A stretch of DNA of 64,000 nt from Choristocarpus tenellus KU-1152 (Eukaryota; Phaeophyceae): assembly GCA_964200185.2 (NCBI GenBank), contig CAXNAD020000004.1, positions 1-64,000 on the forward strand. The letters are read 5' to 3'. Numbering within the stretch: the stretch's first letter is position 1; the number at the start of each line of letters is the position of its first letter. Positions 1-12,594 of the stretch are shown here, piece by piece. A program made the position numbers and the translations under genes. The notes under the pieces were generated by a model. The model was not told where the DNA came from and did not search any database. It was given only the letters and a program-made list of their open reading frames with translations.

Positions 1-1492
1 AACCCAACAGTGCCACCCCCCCCCCCCCCCCCCCCCCAGATACTTTGAGCCTCTCATCAAAGGAAACACACACTATTTCCATCATCTATGAACAGAAGTC
101 CAATGATTGACAGTATTGTGGTTTGAAATCACAAATTGGGAGAGACATGGAATCCTAGTAGGGTATGTTCTGGACGTACCCCCACAGTGCTCGATACTCT
201 ATGGTTGGGGTCATGAGTTATAGTCTGCTGAGTTGAAAGTTTTATTCTAGTATATTTGAGCTTGAGCGGTGTGATCAGTAAGTAAGATGGTGTGTGTTAT
301 TGAACATGGTAGTGTGCAGTTAAAATAACACAATAAAAAAATCTGGCGTCTATTGATCGATTTATTCTGAAAGATTGGTGACGATGTTTTTGCACTTTAC
401 ATATCGATTAAGGTATTGTTGGAAAGGTCCAACACAATCCGATGAGGTGGTGGTTAAATGAAGGACTCGATCACTTCATCCGGGCTTATTCCACCTCGAT
501 CACTTCACCATTAATAATTTTTTCCTGGTCACTAACTATTCGAAAAGGCACTCTCCAGGCCGGATTTAGATAGAACTCGTCAAGACGCAGACATAGATAC
601 ACAGATACACAGATACCAAAGTTCTTAAAATAAAAAGGAAAATATATGGAGGAGAAAAATGGTGAAAACCAGGGTGAGGAGGTCATTTGAATGGCATATT
701 ATTAAAACTTGACAATCACCTCAACGCACAAACTGTGGGGTCATCAAGTGTTACATTCTCGTTTACTTCACTCCTTCGTTTGATCATGCATCATCCTGAT
801 CTCTGTTCTTTTACTACTGCTAGAGGTGATATTCTTCAGTCTTTAATTTCTTGGGTCATACTCTCTCGTTACAACAATCACTCTAACCCTAACCATAGTG
901 ACATATCCTTGGCGATCATGAAATCATGTGTTTTATTTCAGTGTTTCTGTGTCGATATGGTTCCCATACTCTAGGACCTTGAGATTAGAGGTGCTAGGGT
1001 CTTTGATGTTGTCATCGGTCTTTGATGTTGTCATCGATCTTTGATGTTGTCATCGATGGTGACTAGTACTTCGGACTGGGATACCTTAACTAATCCTTGG
1101 ATTTTCATTGATTCATGGTTTTAAAAAATGTCCAAATTTGTTGGGATTTATCCTTTGGTGTCAGTTATTCCCCCCCAATTGTCCTTACTTCATCCCCCAT
1201 ATCTCTCTTGGCTTTGCTTGCTAAATCTTTGACTATAACTGCTAGCCTATCCAACGTTTCTTGCTAATTCTTTCCTTTGTCCATTATCGCCTTGATCTGA
1301 TATCTGCCTTGTTGTGCCATCTGCAACCAACTTCTCCATTGCATGAACCTATCCATGTATACACTCTGTTGATCTGCCCTCTCTCCCCACCTTTCCCTCC
1401 TTGTCTCTGCTTTTCAATCCATGTCTTCTATCTTGTGTGTACTAGTATTTTGCAGCATCCAACTTCCAACTCCTTGAAACCATCCTCTGCAA
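1..1492. other. Intergenic AT-rich DNA, no gene recognised
   Basis: I recognise no coding exon here. A poly-C run at 17-37 is followed by the end of a terminal-inverted-repeat element at 38-52. Three near-identical copies of a short unit containing TTTGATGTTGTCATCG lie at about 1010-1056. The open frames in this stretch have no family resemblance and no convincing splice context. Confidence 0.6.
38..52. mobile_element. Terminus of a truncated MITE-like element
   Basis: The 15 bases CAGATACTTTGAGCC directly follow a poly-C run and match the right end of the complete element at 1493-1672, where the same sequence also follows a C run. The left part lies outside the window or is lost. Confidence 0.5.
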
Positions 1493-1672
1493 GGCTCAAA
1501 GTATCTGGGGGGGGTTGGGGGGGTTTACACCAAAGTGTCCATTTGGGCCTTGAACAGGAAAAGTGCACATACACTATCTATCCAACACATGCAACCAAAT
1601 CACCCACAGATTGCGACATGAAAAAAATGGCTCCAAATGGACAGCCGCCACTCCCCCCAGATACTTTGAGCC
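1493..1672. mobile_element. MITE-like element with long inverted ends
   Basis: The stretch begins GGCTCAAAGTATCTGGGG and ends with its reverse complement CCCCAGATACTTTGAGCC. A second inner pair (GTCCATTTGG near 1538 and CCAAATGGAC near 1633) extends the imperfect inverted ends to roughly 40 bp on each side. Total size is 180 bp with no transposase, which fits a non-autonomous DNA element. I could not define a clear target-site duplication. Confidence 0.6.
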
Positions 1673-1993
1673 ACAATCCCCAAATCCAATACTGCTACTT
1701 CACAACCAGCCTCTAACACCAAAACAATAGGCACACTCGTTTCCTTCAACCCTTTCCTTTGTACCGTTTGTTTGCCTCCAACAGCCTACAACCATTAGTG
1801 GCCTCCAATTATTTCCCTATTATTCCAAATCCAATTCCATGCCATTCAACTTCTCTGAATTCTTTCTTGTATGTTGCAATTCCATAATGTGAATTTAAGG
1901 GCACTTTTTCTTTTTTAAGTTGCAATAATTATTGAGAAAAGCGCGCGATTTCTTCAAGCGCGCAGTAGTGAATAGGGAATACAAAGTTTAACA
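1673..1993 (+). promoter_or_regulatory. Upstream region of legumain with paired AAGCGCGC
   Basis: This stretch precedes the legumain start. Two copies of AAGCGCGC lie at 1939-1946 and 1956-1963, 17 bp apart and about 30-55 bp before the first ATG, in otherwise AT-rich DNA. No TATA box is obvious. A role as a core promoter or factor-binding site is inference from position and base composition. Confidence 0.35.
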
Positions 1994-4900
1994 ATGGGCT
2001 ATCTCCACATTACCAATTTCAACACGAAGTTCAACAAGATGATACCCAGTTGGCTGTGGATGACTTTGGGCGGGGCCCTGGCATTCTCGAGCGAGGCTTC
2101 CGCCTCCGGTGAAAACTGGGCAGTGATCGTCGCGGGATCACGAGGCTTCGTGAACTACAGACATCAGGTAAGTCCCTGTAGGTATCGAGAGTGGAATTGA
2201 AGACCCATGTTTAGAGTTGGTCCATTACGTAGTCCTTAGCCTCTTGGAATGGGAATGATAGTTAGGACTGCGCCGTATTGTTAGCTTCCGGGTTTAGAGT
2301 TAACTCATCAGGTCCTGGTCGGCAAGATGACTTGACCTTTAGAAGGGTTTCAAAGTTTGAAGGAGAGCAAAGATTGTCGAAAGCTATAACGCACTGGTTG
2401 TCTTGGACAGTCTATTTGGTGAAATATAGGAGCTTCGAGAGTCTCTCTTGCATAGAAAACATGAAACCTTGCTTTTACAATATTGCGGAGGTGGTTCGCT
2501 TCGTGTTGCTCTCTTTTTGATTGTAACCCCACCACTCTTCCTTGGACAGGCGGATGTTTGCCATGCCTATCACCTAGTCCGGCGCAATGGGATCCCATCG
2601 GAAAGGGTTATCTTGATGACCTATGATGATGCTGCTTTGAGTATTGACAACCCTTTGCGAGGATCTTTGTTCAAGTGCGTGGTACCTGACTCATATCATT
2701 TGCTCTATTTATTGAATGAATGAGTATCTGAACGCGGGAAGAGCTGCCTGCTTGATGTAATAGAAATTTTGGCGTTGATAGACGACAACCCGCTTATAAA
2801 CCTATTCCGATGCGATAACCTTGTTGACCTAACATATATAACCTGTATGTCTGGGGGGGGTTGCTGTACAGCAAGCCAACGCCTGTTGGAGTTCCAGGTT
2901 ATGATGTATATCGGGGCTGCGAGGCTTCATACACAGGAGAAGAGGTGACTGCAACCAACTTTATCGCTGTTCTTAAGGGGGATTCTGACACAACAGGTGA
3001 TCTGCACCTCTAGGTAATGTGACACATAATATGAACAACTGAGAATGATTTGCGACCTATTGATTTGTAGTTTTGAGACACACCATTTGACCCATTTGTA
3101 ACTGCCAATCTTGTGTGTTTAAGTATTGTGTGTGTGTAAGGATTGTGGTTAAGTTTGTTTGTATGTTTGCTTGCTCTTAGGTTGCGAATGATTCCCGTCT
3201 CCATGGTGACCTTGTGACCTTGTGGCTACTCTCCTGCAGTACAATTAAACTATACACAAGGGCAATTAAACTATACACAAGGGCACACTGACGACATGGG
3301 AGTTGACTCTGGAACATAGTTTCTTTCCTCATCAGTGCTGATCACTAAATCTTGCTATCATCCTTACCCAGTTATTGCTGTTGTCTGTTGACACTGGTTA
3401 TCCTCCATGTGCAGGAGGGAAGCCTGTCCTGAGAAGCACCTCTAAAGACCGTGTGTTTGTATATTTTGCTGACCATGGTGCAGTGGGACTTGTTGCAATG
3501 CCAGTCGGGGACCCGTTATTTGCAAGTGACCTTATAGACACTCTCCACTTCATGCAGGACAATCAGGTGTGTTCGCAGACACCCTTTATGCGTCTCTGAT
3601 TGCTACATCTTGCAATATCACAATATCTCCTATTTTTACAAATGTAGTCAATAAGAATATGTTTATATCTTACTGCAAGAGTTCATTGTATGTGGTTTTA
3701 AGGTTATAAGGTTATGCTGGAGGAATTCATCTACTCTGGGGGTATTCAGTAAATGAATGGTACAGGAATTTAGTTGGGTACACAGCATCTCTCAACTCCT
3801 GCAACATGGATGACCTCTTCCACAACATGGATGACATGGATGACCTCTAGGCTGACTCTTCCACCCTATGTTTAATTCGTACTAGGCTGACTCTGCATGA
3901 CTCTGCATGACTGTGTATGTTCAATTTCCACAAGCCTAACTGTGCATGTGATGTCCATCCTAATAATTGACAGATGTACAAGGAGTTGGTATTTTATATC
4001 GAGGCATGTGAATCTGGGAGCATGTTTGAAGGGCTTCTGCCTTCCAATGCAAGCATTTATGGCATGACTGCAGCCAACTCTCATGAGTCTTCTTATGGAA
4101 CCTACTGTGGGGAGGAGAGTACTGTTGATGGCGTGGTGAGTCTTTTGGTTAGGGTTAGGGTTAGTCTTTAAAGCCTTAGGAGGGTAGGTGATACCAGAAA
4201 ACCAACTGGGCTGTTCATTAATACTTTTTTTATTTTGTGAGTTATAAAATGACAACTTCACTGCTGCATTTCCACTTATTTTGTTTTGTGTGGAGTCAAT
4301 TTACTTCATTTCCACTGCTCCAATTATTCCAACTGCATTGTTTTCAATATACTTCATACTTCACTTACTGACAGATTTAGAATGTGCTGGACTATGATTC
4401 AATATTTTTTATCTTTTTTTGTTCAATGTTGTTTTATTGTGTACCTTGTCTTGTTTTGTTTGCAGATGATTGGCTCATGCCTGGGTGACCTGTACTCTGT
4501 AAACTTCCTTGAGAACAGCGATGATCCAGCTAGTTTCCAGAGGGAGACTCTAGATGGTCAGTTTGAAATAATCAAGAACAAGACCACTATGAGTCATGTA
4601 CAAAAGGTAAGAATAATGATGTTTACATGGACATCATACATTGGTATTGGTATTGGTATTGGTATTGCAATATCTTTTTTGTTATGTATTCAAATTTTGA
4701 ATATACTAGTCTTTTATATAGTCTTATATAGTCTTTTAGATAGTCTTTTATATATGTGGTCAGGCTAGTGTAGAGTAATGGACAGTAACATAGGAGAGTA
4801 GCTGTTATTAATAAAATAAATAATAATTGATGAAGTGTTTGGAGATATTTGAATTGACTGTTATTTTCAGTGTGAGGTACATGAAGGTGAATGTGTATGG

Positions 4901-7900
4901 GGAAATAATAGTTGTGTGTGAGATTATGTGATGTAGTTTGAGTAGGATGGGAGCAATAGAACCTTCTTTGAAATTGCATTGGTTAAGTCGAGAGTGAAAG
5001 GAATATGACATGACAGGACATGACATGACAGGACATGACATGAGAGAAATATACCAAGCTGGACATGACATGTATCATAGTGTGGTCACAAGTTCTTGAA
5101 GTTGAAGTCTTTTACTTTGTTGTATAGGTATTGTATTTTTGATGCTTCAAGGTAGGATTTGTAAGAATAGAGTGATGCTTGGAACTGTGCAAGCAGAAGG
5201 GATAAGATGCACATGATAGTGTCAGACTAGTAGACTAATTGACTAGTAGACTAATTGACTGATAGACTAATTGACTAGTAGACTAATTGACTGATAGACT
5301 AATTGACTAGTAGACTAATTGACTGATTGACTAGTAGACTAATTGACTAGTAGACTGATAGACTAATTGACTAGTAGACTAATTGACTAGTAGACTAATT
5401 GACTGATAGACTAATTGAATGATAGACTAATTGACTGATAGACTAATTGACTGATAGACTAATTGACTAGTAGACTAATTGACTGATAGACTAATTGACT
5501 GATAGACTAATTGACTAGTAGACTAGTAGACTGATAGACTAATTGACTAGTAGACTAATTGACTGATAGACTAATTGACTGATAGACTGATAGACTAATT
5601 GACTAGTAGACTAATTGACTGATAGACTAATTGACTAGTAGACTGATAGACTAGTAGACTGATAGACTGATAGACTAATTGACTAGTAGACTAGTAGTCT
5701 AATTGACTAGTAGACTAATAGACTAATTGACTAGTAGACTAGTAGACTAATTGACTGATAGACTAATTGACTAATAGACTAATTGACTAGTAGACTGATA
5801 GACTAATTGACTAGTAGACTAGTAGTCTGATAGACTGATAGACTAGTAGACTAATTGACTGATAGACTGATAGACTAATTGACTAGTAGACTAATTGACT
5901 GATAGACTAATTGACTAGTAGACTGATAGACTAGTAGACTGATAGACTAGTAGACTGATAGACTAATTGACTAGTAGTCTAATTGACTAGTAGACTAATA
6001 GACTAATTGACTAGTAGACTAGTAGACTAATTGACTGATAGACTAATTGACTAATAGACTAATTGACTAGTAGACTGATTGACTGATAGACTAATTGACT
6101 AGTAGACTAGTAGTCTGATAGACTGATAGACTAGTAGACTGATAGACTAATCCACCGTACAACACACCAATGTAAATACCATTGATTGTGTTGTAAAGAG
6201 TGTTGGGATGGACCTATTTTTGTATTATTATTACTATTATTATTATTATTATTACTGTGGTGTGTACTCACTAATTTGAAGTAGGCCACATTTTAATTGA
6301 AAATTTGTGCTTTTGACCTTTTCTCACCACAGTAAGAGAGTCTCCTAACCCTAACCCTAACTCCTCACTCTCCCCCCCCAACGGCCTTGTGTTCAGTTTG
6401 GGTCAGATTACATGGGTTTTGAACCCATTTCTTGGTTTGAGGGAAGTATTGACTTTCCATCTGTTGGCTTGAGCAGGTTCTATTCTGTGGATTATTTTCC
6501 CAAAACGCCTATCAATTCTCGTGACATCCCACTCTACACTCTCACAAACAAGAAACTATTTGCAAACAGGTGACTACCTAACCAACTCATGTAGGGATAC
6601 ATATATACTGTTAACAGGATTACACTTGTACTTAGCTCATGGAGGTTATTACGAATCAATGGTTTCATTTCATTCCCCTAACCCTAACCTAATAGTGTTG
6701 GAAGGGAAGCTACCCCTCCTAATCTTGTTTGATATCCCACTTAGAAGTAGAGTAGATTTAATTGATGTTCCAATAATCACAAAAATGAGTACATAAATAG
6801 GTTTCAGGATGGATGATTCAGATCATGGTCTGTCTTTTGTCTTTTGTCTTTTGCCAGCTTGTACTCACATTGGAACCTTAGTTTTACCTGTAGATTTACC
6901 TGTTCTTTTTCACACCCGTGCTATTGTCGTATCCCTAACCCCAACCCTATTGTGATATTGAATTGTGTTATTTAATTATGTTGTTAAATTGTGTTCGCAT
7001 ACAATAGACATCACACTTTTTTCTCCTAGTATTGCTATCAGAGGGTAACTATGTTTGCTGATGCCCATATGTGGTACTTAGTTTATTGGGATAAATATCA
7101 TCAATAGAGGGTGGGGTGTTTGATTTCTATTGTTCACATTTTTGATGAAGATATGTACCAATCAAGTCAAGAGAACATCTACAAACCTGCAGATACTTTT
7201 CAGTCATCAATCTTGTATGGGGCATGCTTCCTGGTCATCAATCTCAATTCTGTTGTTTTGACTGTGAATGAAAGGTTTTGTAAATACTTAGGTATTTTAC
7301 TGTGGTCACTAAAATCTGATGTACTCCACAATGTGTATGGTGTGTGAGTGAAAGTATCTTAGAGGGTACAAGTTTTGCCCTGTTTGTCCATTTTTTGGGG
7401 GGGCTTGACTTCCCACGTTTTTTTAATGACATTTTCCTACTCTGAAATGTTTCAGAGTAGGTAAAATATGTATGTTATGAAATGTGTGTACAGAACAAGG
7501 ATATTGACACTTCCTAACAAACACAATAGCCAAAATTACATCAAAATCGCAACATTGGATTTTTGCCCCCAAAGATACTTTAACTCTGTATATGACATGC
7601 ATATATCGATACCTTACTTACCGAGTGCCACAAGATATTTCCAGGAAAGTGTGCATGCATGTGATGAGATAAGAAATTGAATTAAGCCCTTCTATTCTAT
7701 TCTCTTGTCAATCTTTGCCAATTGTTTGGAATCAAAGGGATTGTATCACTTCAGTATAAAGTTATTTATGAGAATATATACATACATATATTGCCATGTT
7801 TTGTGCAGTGCTGAGGAAGCTGCAGCACTTGGTGATGAAATAGCAAAGGAACTGACTCAACGAGAGTATGCAGACGTTATTTTCAGGAGGATTGCAACAC

Positions 7901-8411
7901 TTTTCTCAGGTGAGGTCGTGTCAGGTTTGGGAAGTGTAAGTATTGTGTATTGAATGTACAGTTCATGTACTTGTATGTAGTATACATAGGTTTCTTGAAT
8001 GCACTTGAGGGAGATATATAGTGCACCAATATTGTACTAGGTTTCTGTTGTACAAGCATCATGCTAGCAAACATGGTCCACAGACATTTAGTCTTCCAAC
8101 AGATTGCTTTCTTCAGTAGAATAACATTTCCCCAAACTAAAATCTCATCTATAAACATACAATGCTCTCTAGGTGAGCTACATGTGGATTACTTCTCAAG
8201 ACCCCTTCCACCTGGTGGACTTACTGAACATGAGTGTCTCAAGGCTGTGACCAAGACTGCCATAGCCCACTGTGGTCCTTTTGATGACTATAGTCTGAAA
8301 CATGTTCGGGTACTGGCTAACCTTTGCCAAGAGGGATTTGATACCACTGCTGTGTCCGAAGGTATAGTTATGGTTTGTGACAGCATGTCCTCCAAAAGCT
8401 TAGAGAGGTAA
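1994..8411 (+). CDS. Legumain (asparaginyl endopeptidase, C13 family)
   Basis: Cysteine protease of lysosomes or vacuoles that cleaves after Asn. Exons: 1994-2167, 2550-2674, 2872-2996, 3415-3566, 3974-4135, 4466-4606, 6397-6569, 7809-7909, 8173-8411; every junction keeps phase and is GT-AG. The second ATG at 2039 gives a cleaner signal peptide ([20 protein letters not shown]) and a 448-residue protein, against about 433 in human. Family blocks seen in order: [39 protein letters not shown], the catalytic His in YFADHG and the catalytic Cys in [12 protein letters not shown]. The C-terminal prodomain part is visible as [12 protein letters not shown], ending near IVMVCDSM. The sixth intron (4607-6396) carries an 8-bp-unit satellite. 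The stop could be bypassed by splicing into coding-like sequence at 8470-8654. Confidence 0.93.
4148..4164. repeat. Telomere-like TTAGGG run in legumain intron 5
   Basis: GGTTAGGGTTAGGGTTAG lies about 10 bases after the 5' splice site of legumain intron 5. It is one of several dozen short runs of this hexamer in the window. Confidence 0.8.
4640..4668. repeat. GGTATT hexamer microsatellite
   Basis: Four to five tandem copies of TTGGTA/GGTATT lie in legumain intron 6, upstream of the large satellite. Confidence 0.8.
4993..5043. repeat. GACATGACAG minisatellite
   Basis: Tandem copies of GACATGACAG/GACATGACAT lie in legumain intron 6. Similar ACATGACATG tracts recur near 20455-20590 in CEP104 introns. 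Confidence 0.75.
5225..6151. repeat. Satellite of in-register 8-bp words (about 115 units)
   Basis: The array is a concatenation of 8-mers of the form GACTNNTN. Three words dominate: GACTAATT, GACTAGTA and GACTGATA. Rare variants are GACTAATA, GACTGATT, GTCTAATT and GTCTGATA. First and last full units are in register (920 bp = 115 x 8). A longer pattern recurs: the block starting TCTAATTGACTAGTAGACTA at 5698 reappears at 5978, a 280-bp offset, and AGTAGTCTGATA recurs at 5821 and 6109, a 288-bp offset. This indicates higher-order duplication of 35-36 units. It lies wholly inside legumain intron 6. Confidence 0.95.
6343..6361. repeat. CCCTAA telomere-like run before legumain exon 7
   Basis: CCTAACCCTAACCCTAACT lies about 35 bases before the 3' splice site at 6396, in the polypyrimidine-tract position. 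Confidence 0.75.
7351..7581. mobile_element. Possible MITE-like relic with inverted AAAGTATCTT ends
   Basis: AAAGTATCTTAGAGGGTA at 7351 faces AAGATACTTT at 7572-7581 in inverted orientation, about 230 bp apart, in legumain intron 7. A hairpin at 7436-7461 lies between them. The ends resemble those of the element at 1493-1672 and the hairpin at 61233-61261. The boundary is uncertain. Confidence 0.35.
7436..7461. repeat. Perfect 12-bp-stem hairpin
   Basis: CCTACTCTGAAA, a TG loop, then TTTCAGAGTAGG form a perfect 12-bp stem in legumain intron 7, with partial pairing continuing outward. Confidence 0.85.
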
Positions 8412-10054
8412 TTACTGGAGGAAGTGATGGGTTGACCATTGATTTTGTATATATACTGGTTTTGTGTAGTTGATCTCTGTGGTATTAAGCCACATGGTGT
8501 GTCTCCCTTACATTATTGTGCACAGGATGGTATTGTCCTGATGCATCCAGATGACAAGATATTTGACACATATGAGATGTACACCAACCAAGAACAACTA
8601 TTGGAAGGGGAATTTGTGCCTAATGGGACTGAGGTCCAGTATTTTTTGTTGTGAGAGATACCCTATTGCTACTTGCCGGTGATCTTTCTAGTCCTTTGTC
8701 CTTTGATGGTGTGAAGTGTTGGACCTTGTGTAGTTATTGCAGTTACAAAAATGTAGACCAAGTCAGTTCAGGGTCAATGCATCAACATGCTGATGTCGAT
8801 ATTTTGAGGAGGGCACACCTGTGTGAGGACTAGAAACACCACACACCTACAAGTTCACAAAAGCTTTTGCCACCATGTGTACTTCTAATAAGCTCTCCTA
8901 TTACCTTCTGAATGGTGCTCTGAGGTATATATCACATTGCATACTATTCTGTGGTTGGTAGTATATATAGATAATAGTAGTTGTTGACCTTTTTTTTTAC
9001 TTGACAGGGGCTAGCTACAGAGACTGCTGATGTGTGCCAACATTCCATGACTTGAATGTTGATTAAGAGGGGTTAAGAGGGGGGGCTGGTCATCTTTCAT
9101 TTTGTGTACTGGGAACATTTATTTTCATTCTGTGCTGTATTTCGCGTAAGACAAATTTTCCTCTGAGGGCACTGTGTTCCACCCTGTAAGCATAAATGTC
9201 ATATGCATCTAGAATAGGGACACTAAAGTGCCACACAATTTGAGCAATCGTTTTCCTACAAGTACAAGTACAAGTAACTACACAGCGAAAGACCCTCAGA
9301 CGCTCTCTGATGGTGGTGGTATCATGCTCATAACCTACAAAGTACCTAAGAAGTCAGGATTGGGCTCATGGAAGAAATGGTGTGTCTTGAGTGCAGTCAA
9401 GGTAGCATCTGCATGCTTCAAAGATGTAGGGAGGTGCACAGGCTACTACTGTACAAATGATCCAAGTGGTGCTTTAAGAGGAAAATCTGACCTAATACAA
9501 CAAACACACTATTCATTTGGATAGAGTTTTGGTTTTGTGTATGTGTGTGTGTGCATTGAGAGAATGATAGCGACCTTGGCTACATAGGTGTGTCATGTTG
9601 GAAACATTATTGCATGTAAAACTAGTATGAAAGCCCCCCCCCATCATTCCTCAATATGATGTACATCACATGCTTGAAGTACTTTCATGCTCTGCCAGAT
9701 GACTCCATGTTTTGTTTGATGTGTAATCACTCTATTATCAACTCTTCATCCTCATCAATAGTTAGTTACTTCAAGTATCTATGCTGTGATGTCTGTGCAA
9801 AACTTCCCTGTTCTAGTCCCATTTCAGTTGAAGTGCTTTTGAGAATAAGAAGGAACACCATTTAATAGAGTTTTATGTATGGGCACTGAACTACCTCTGT
9901 TCTAAAAAGGGATGGAGGGTTGTATAGTATGATAAATGTATGCATCACGAACACATCATGAACACACTAGCCAGCAACGAGTCCAGGAGGGCACTGTGGG
10001 CAGAACAAAAAAAAAATGAATGTACAGGACTACCAAAGAATCCACCAGAGACAA
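8412..10054. other. Legumain 3' flank and convergent CEP104 3' flank
   Basis: This lies between two convergent genes. Bases 8470-8654 read in the legumain frame with balanced composition (DGIVLMHPDDKIFDTYEMY) after an acceptor-like CACAG at 8522-8526 or a TAG at 8469. They could be an alternative final exon, but phase with the preceding exon is not certain. A 98-codon open frame at 9228-9524 has no family resemblance. Nothing else is recognised. Confidence 0.4.
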
Positions 10055-12403
10055 TTAGACACGAGGGTTCCTAGGGCATGCTTCAATCAGATGGGCTCGC
10101 CACACCTCCTCATCATCTGCACTGCCCAAATCCTTGAAGCACAGAGGGCATATGCTTCCAGGACCTCCTTCAGAACATGAACCATCATTACCAACAGTGT
10201 AAACCAGTGTAGGGACCAGATAGTAGTACCATGTGAGAGCAATGTTCATGTTACCAGACTTGCAAGGTGCATGCATGCAAATGAAATCTAACTGTTTATA
10301 GGTTTGGGAAGACGCCAGAGAAGACAGTCAAATGAGGTGTTTATCTATGGTCTGAATGGGTACAAATGCAACACACGAAGTGTAGTGAGTTACTGTGATT
10401 CAATTGCAAATTCAAGGCAACTGGCATCAAAAATCGAGGGTTCAAAATTGATAGTTTTAATGGACTGATGTGAGATCTGCTGTAATTTCCTTGTTGGACC
10501 CTTTTGCAATTGGTGCTTTGCACACATTTTGATTGTATTTGCATTTATACCCATCTAAAATTTCAATTCATTATTGGTCAATGTGATCCTAACCCTAACC
10601 CAGATGATGCAATTACATTATCCACATATTCACACTTGTCACTCTACATGACACTCTACATGACTAGACAATAGTCTGGTGGGTAAACCTTGTGACAAAC
10701 CTATTGCATAGATTTTTCTTTCCCCCAGCTGCATTTATAACTATAGGGAGGATATGTGCACACAAAATAAATCAAAAGTTGTGAGAGGTGTATTTAGTCA
10801 AGAAACTTCCTCATCTACAGACAGGTGCAGTATTAAGTACAGAGGGGTTATTACACATTTCGTAATTTAAGGTATTGAACTTATTTTGGTGCAGGGTCTC
10901 TAAAGATAATTGTCACTCACTTTGACAGATCATCACTGTATAGTGTTCCCAAATTGTGACATACATACTCAAAGGACAAACAACTTTACAAACAACATTG
11001 CACACAATTTTGTACCTCTGCCACAATGAAGTTATACTGAAACATACATACCTTTCCCTGGGGGTTTGCAGTGTTTTGATTTTTTCCACTTGTGTATCTG
11101 GTCCTTGTGGATGGCGAGGTGACTGACTTGGCATTCTTCAAAGTGATCTCTATTCTGACATTCTTCTAGAAGATGTTCTGGTATGGAGGAGATCTCAATC
11201 ACCTGATGGGTAGTGAGTGAGGGAGGGGCAATGGAGGTGTTATTCACATGGTATGCAAGCCACCACTAGCCTCAAGCAATTGACTACCAGTTCTGACTGG
11301 TGTCACATCAACCTGCCAAAAAAATGTATAAATCAATGTAAACCAAATACCATAATGCTATCATGTTACTACATGGTTGGAGGTACAGAAGGTAACTCAT
11401 GAATACCCATCAGAGAACAATAACTGAGGATCATTCCAAAATAAAACACAACACACAACACACAACACAAACATATACAAGAATAACATTAAAGCCACCA
11501 AGTACTTCAAAGCACAAGCTTATGATTTTGTAATGATACTTATTAACTGCAGAAATAGCAAGTACTCCTTTAATAGATGGTAAATAATCTAGTGACTGGT
11601 ACTTATGTGATTCAACTCAATGCATGCCCTTTGAAGTCCACTTTGTACTGACAACGAGGGTACACTTTACAACATAACATACCACACATTACAACACAAC
11701 ATACCACACTTTACAACACAACATACCACACTTTACAACACAACATACCACACTTTACAACACAACATACCACACTTTACAACACAATATACCACACATT
11801 ACAACACAACATACCACACTTTACAACACAACATACCACACTTTACAACACAACATACCACACATTACAACACAACATACCACACTTTACAACACAACAA
11901 ACACTACTTCACATTCCACATACTTATATACCAACACAATGTTTTGTTCTGAACCAACAACCAACTTGAGGTAGATGAAAAGTGACCAGGCTTCATGTCT
12001 ATGATGGTCAAGTCATGAGTGATCAGACATGTACCTGTCCACACTCAGTGCAGCTCATTAGCATGGGACAATGCTGCCAATAGTGCATATCCATCTTCTC
12101 CTCAGTGAAGGATGGGTCATACTTGCCACAGAATTGACATGTGCAGCTCAGGTACTCATCAAAGTCCTTTTGATCACCATCACCATCACCATCACCATCA
12201 CCATCACCATCACTGTCTGTATAATGGAAATAGCCAGTGTCAAGAAGTTAAAAAAAGGAAATCATTGCTCTCCAGTCAAACTTAGCACTTCATCCATAGA
12301 AGATGCGGGTGAATTAAAAAATATTGTAAGACTGGATTAAGGTGGGATGTGGGTGAATTAGAATGCACAACGGGCAAAACTTGGCTACCTTTTTTACTTT
12401 TTT

Positions 12404-12453
<50 letters not shown>

Positions 12454-12537
12454 CCTTCTTTTAAATTGTTTTACTCAGGGAACTTTTTTTGCATTTTCCC
12501 TTACCCTTTTTTTTTTTTTTGTTGTTTNNNNNNNNNN

Positions 12538-12594
<57 letters not shown>

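Larger units (their letters stand above)
10055..12216 (-). other. CEP104: CEP104 zinc-finger array exons
   Basis: Three exons (12216-12035, 11202-11052, 10167-10055) encode the C-terminal zinc-finger region, which in human CEP104 binds NEK1 and CP110. The first begins with an Asp-Gly run encoded by a (CACCAT)n microsatellite and continues LSCTCQFCGKYDPSFTEEK. The second has IEISSIPEHLLEECQNRDHF followed by ECQVSHLAIH, where the second Cys of an expected C-x2-C is Ser. The last holds SICPLCFKDLG and VWRAHLIEAC. Junction phases agree (0 then 1). Confidence 0.85.

Noticed and set aside
9228-9524. 98-codon plus-strand open frame downstream of legumain
   Set aside because: No family resemblance or splice context, and composition is mixed; it is more likely 3' flanking DNA.
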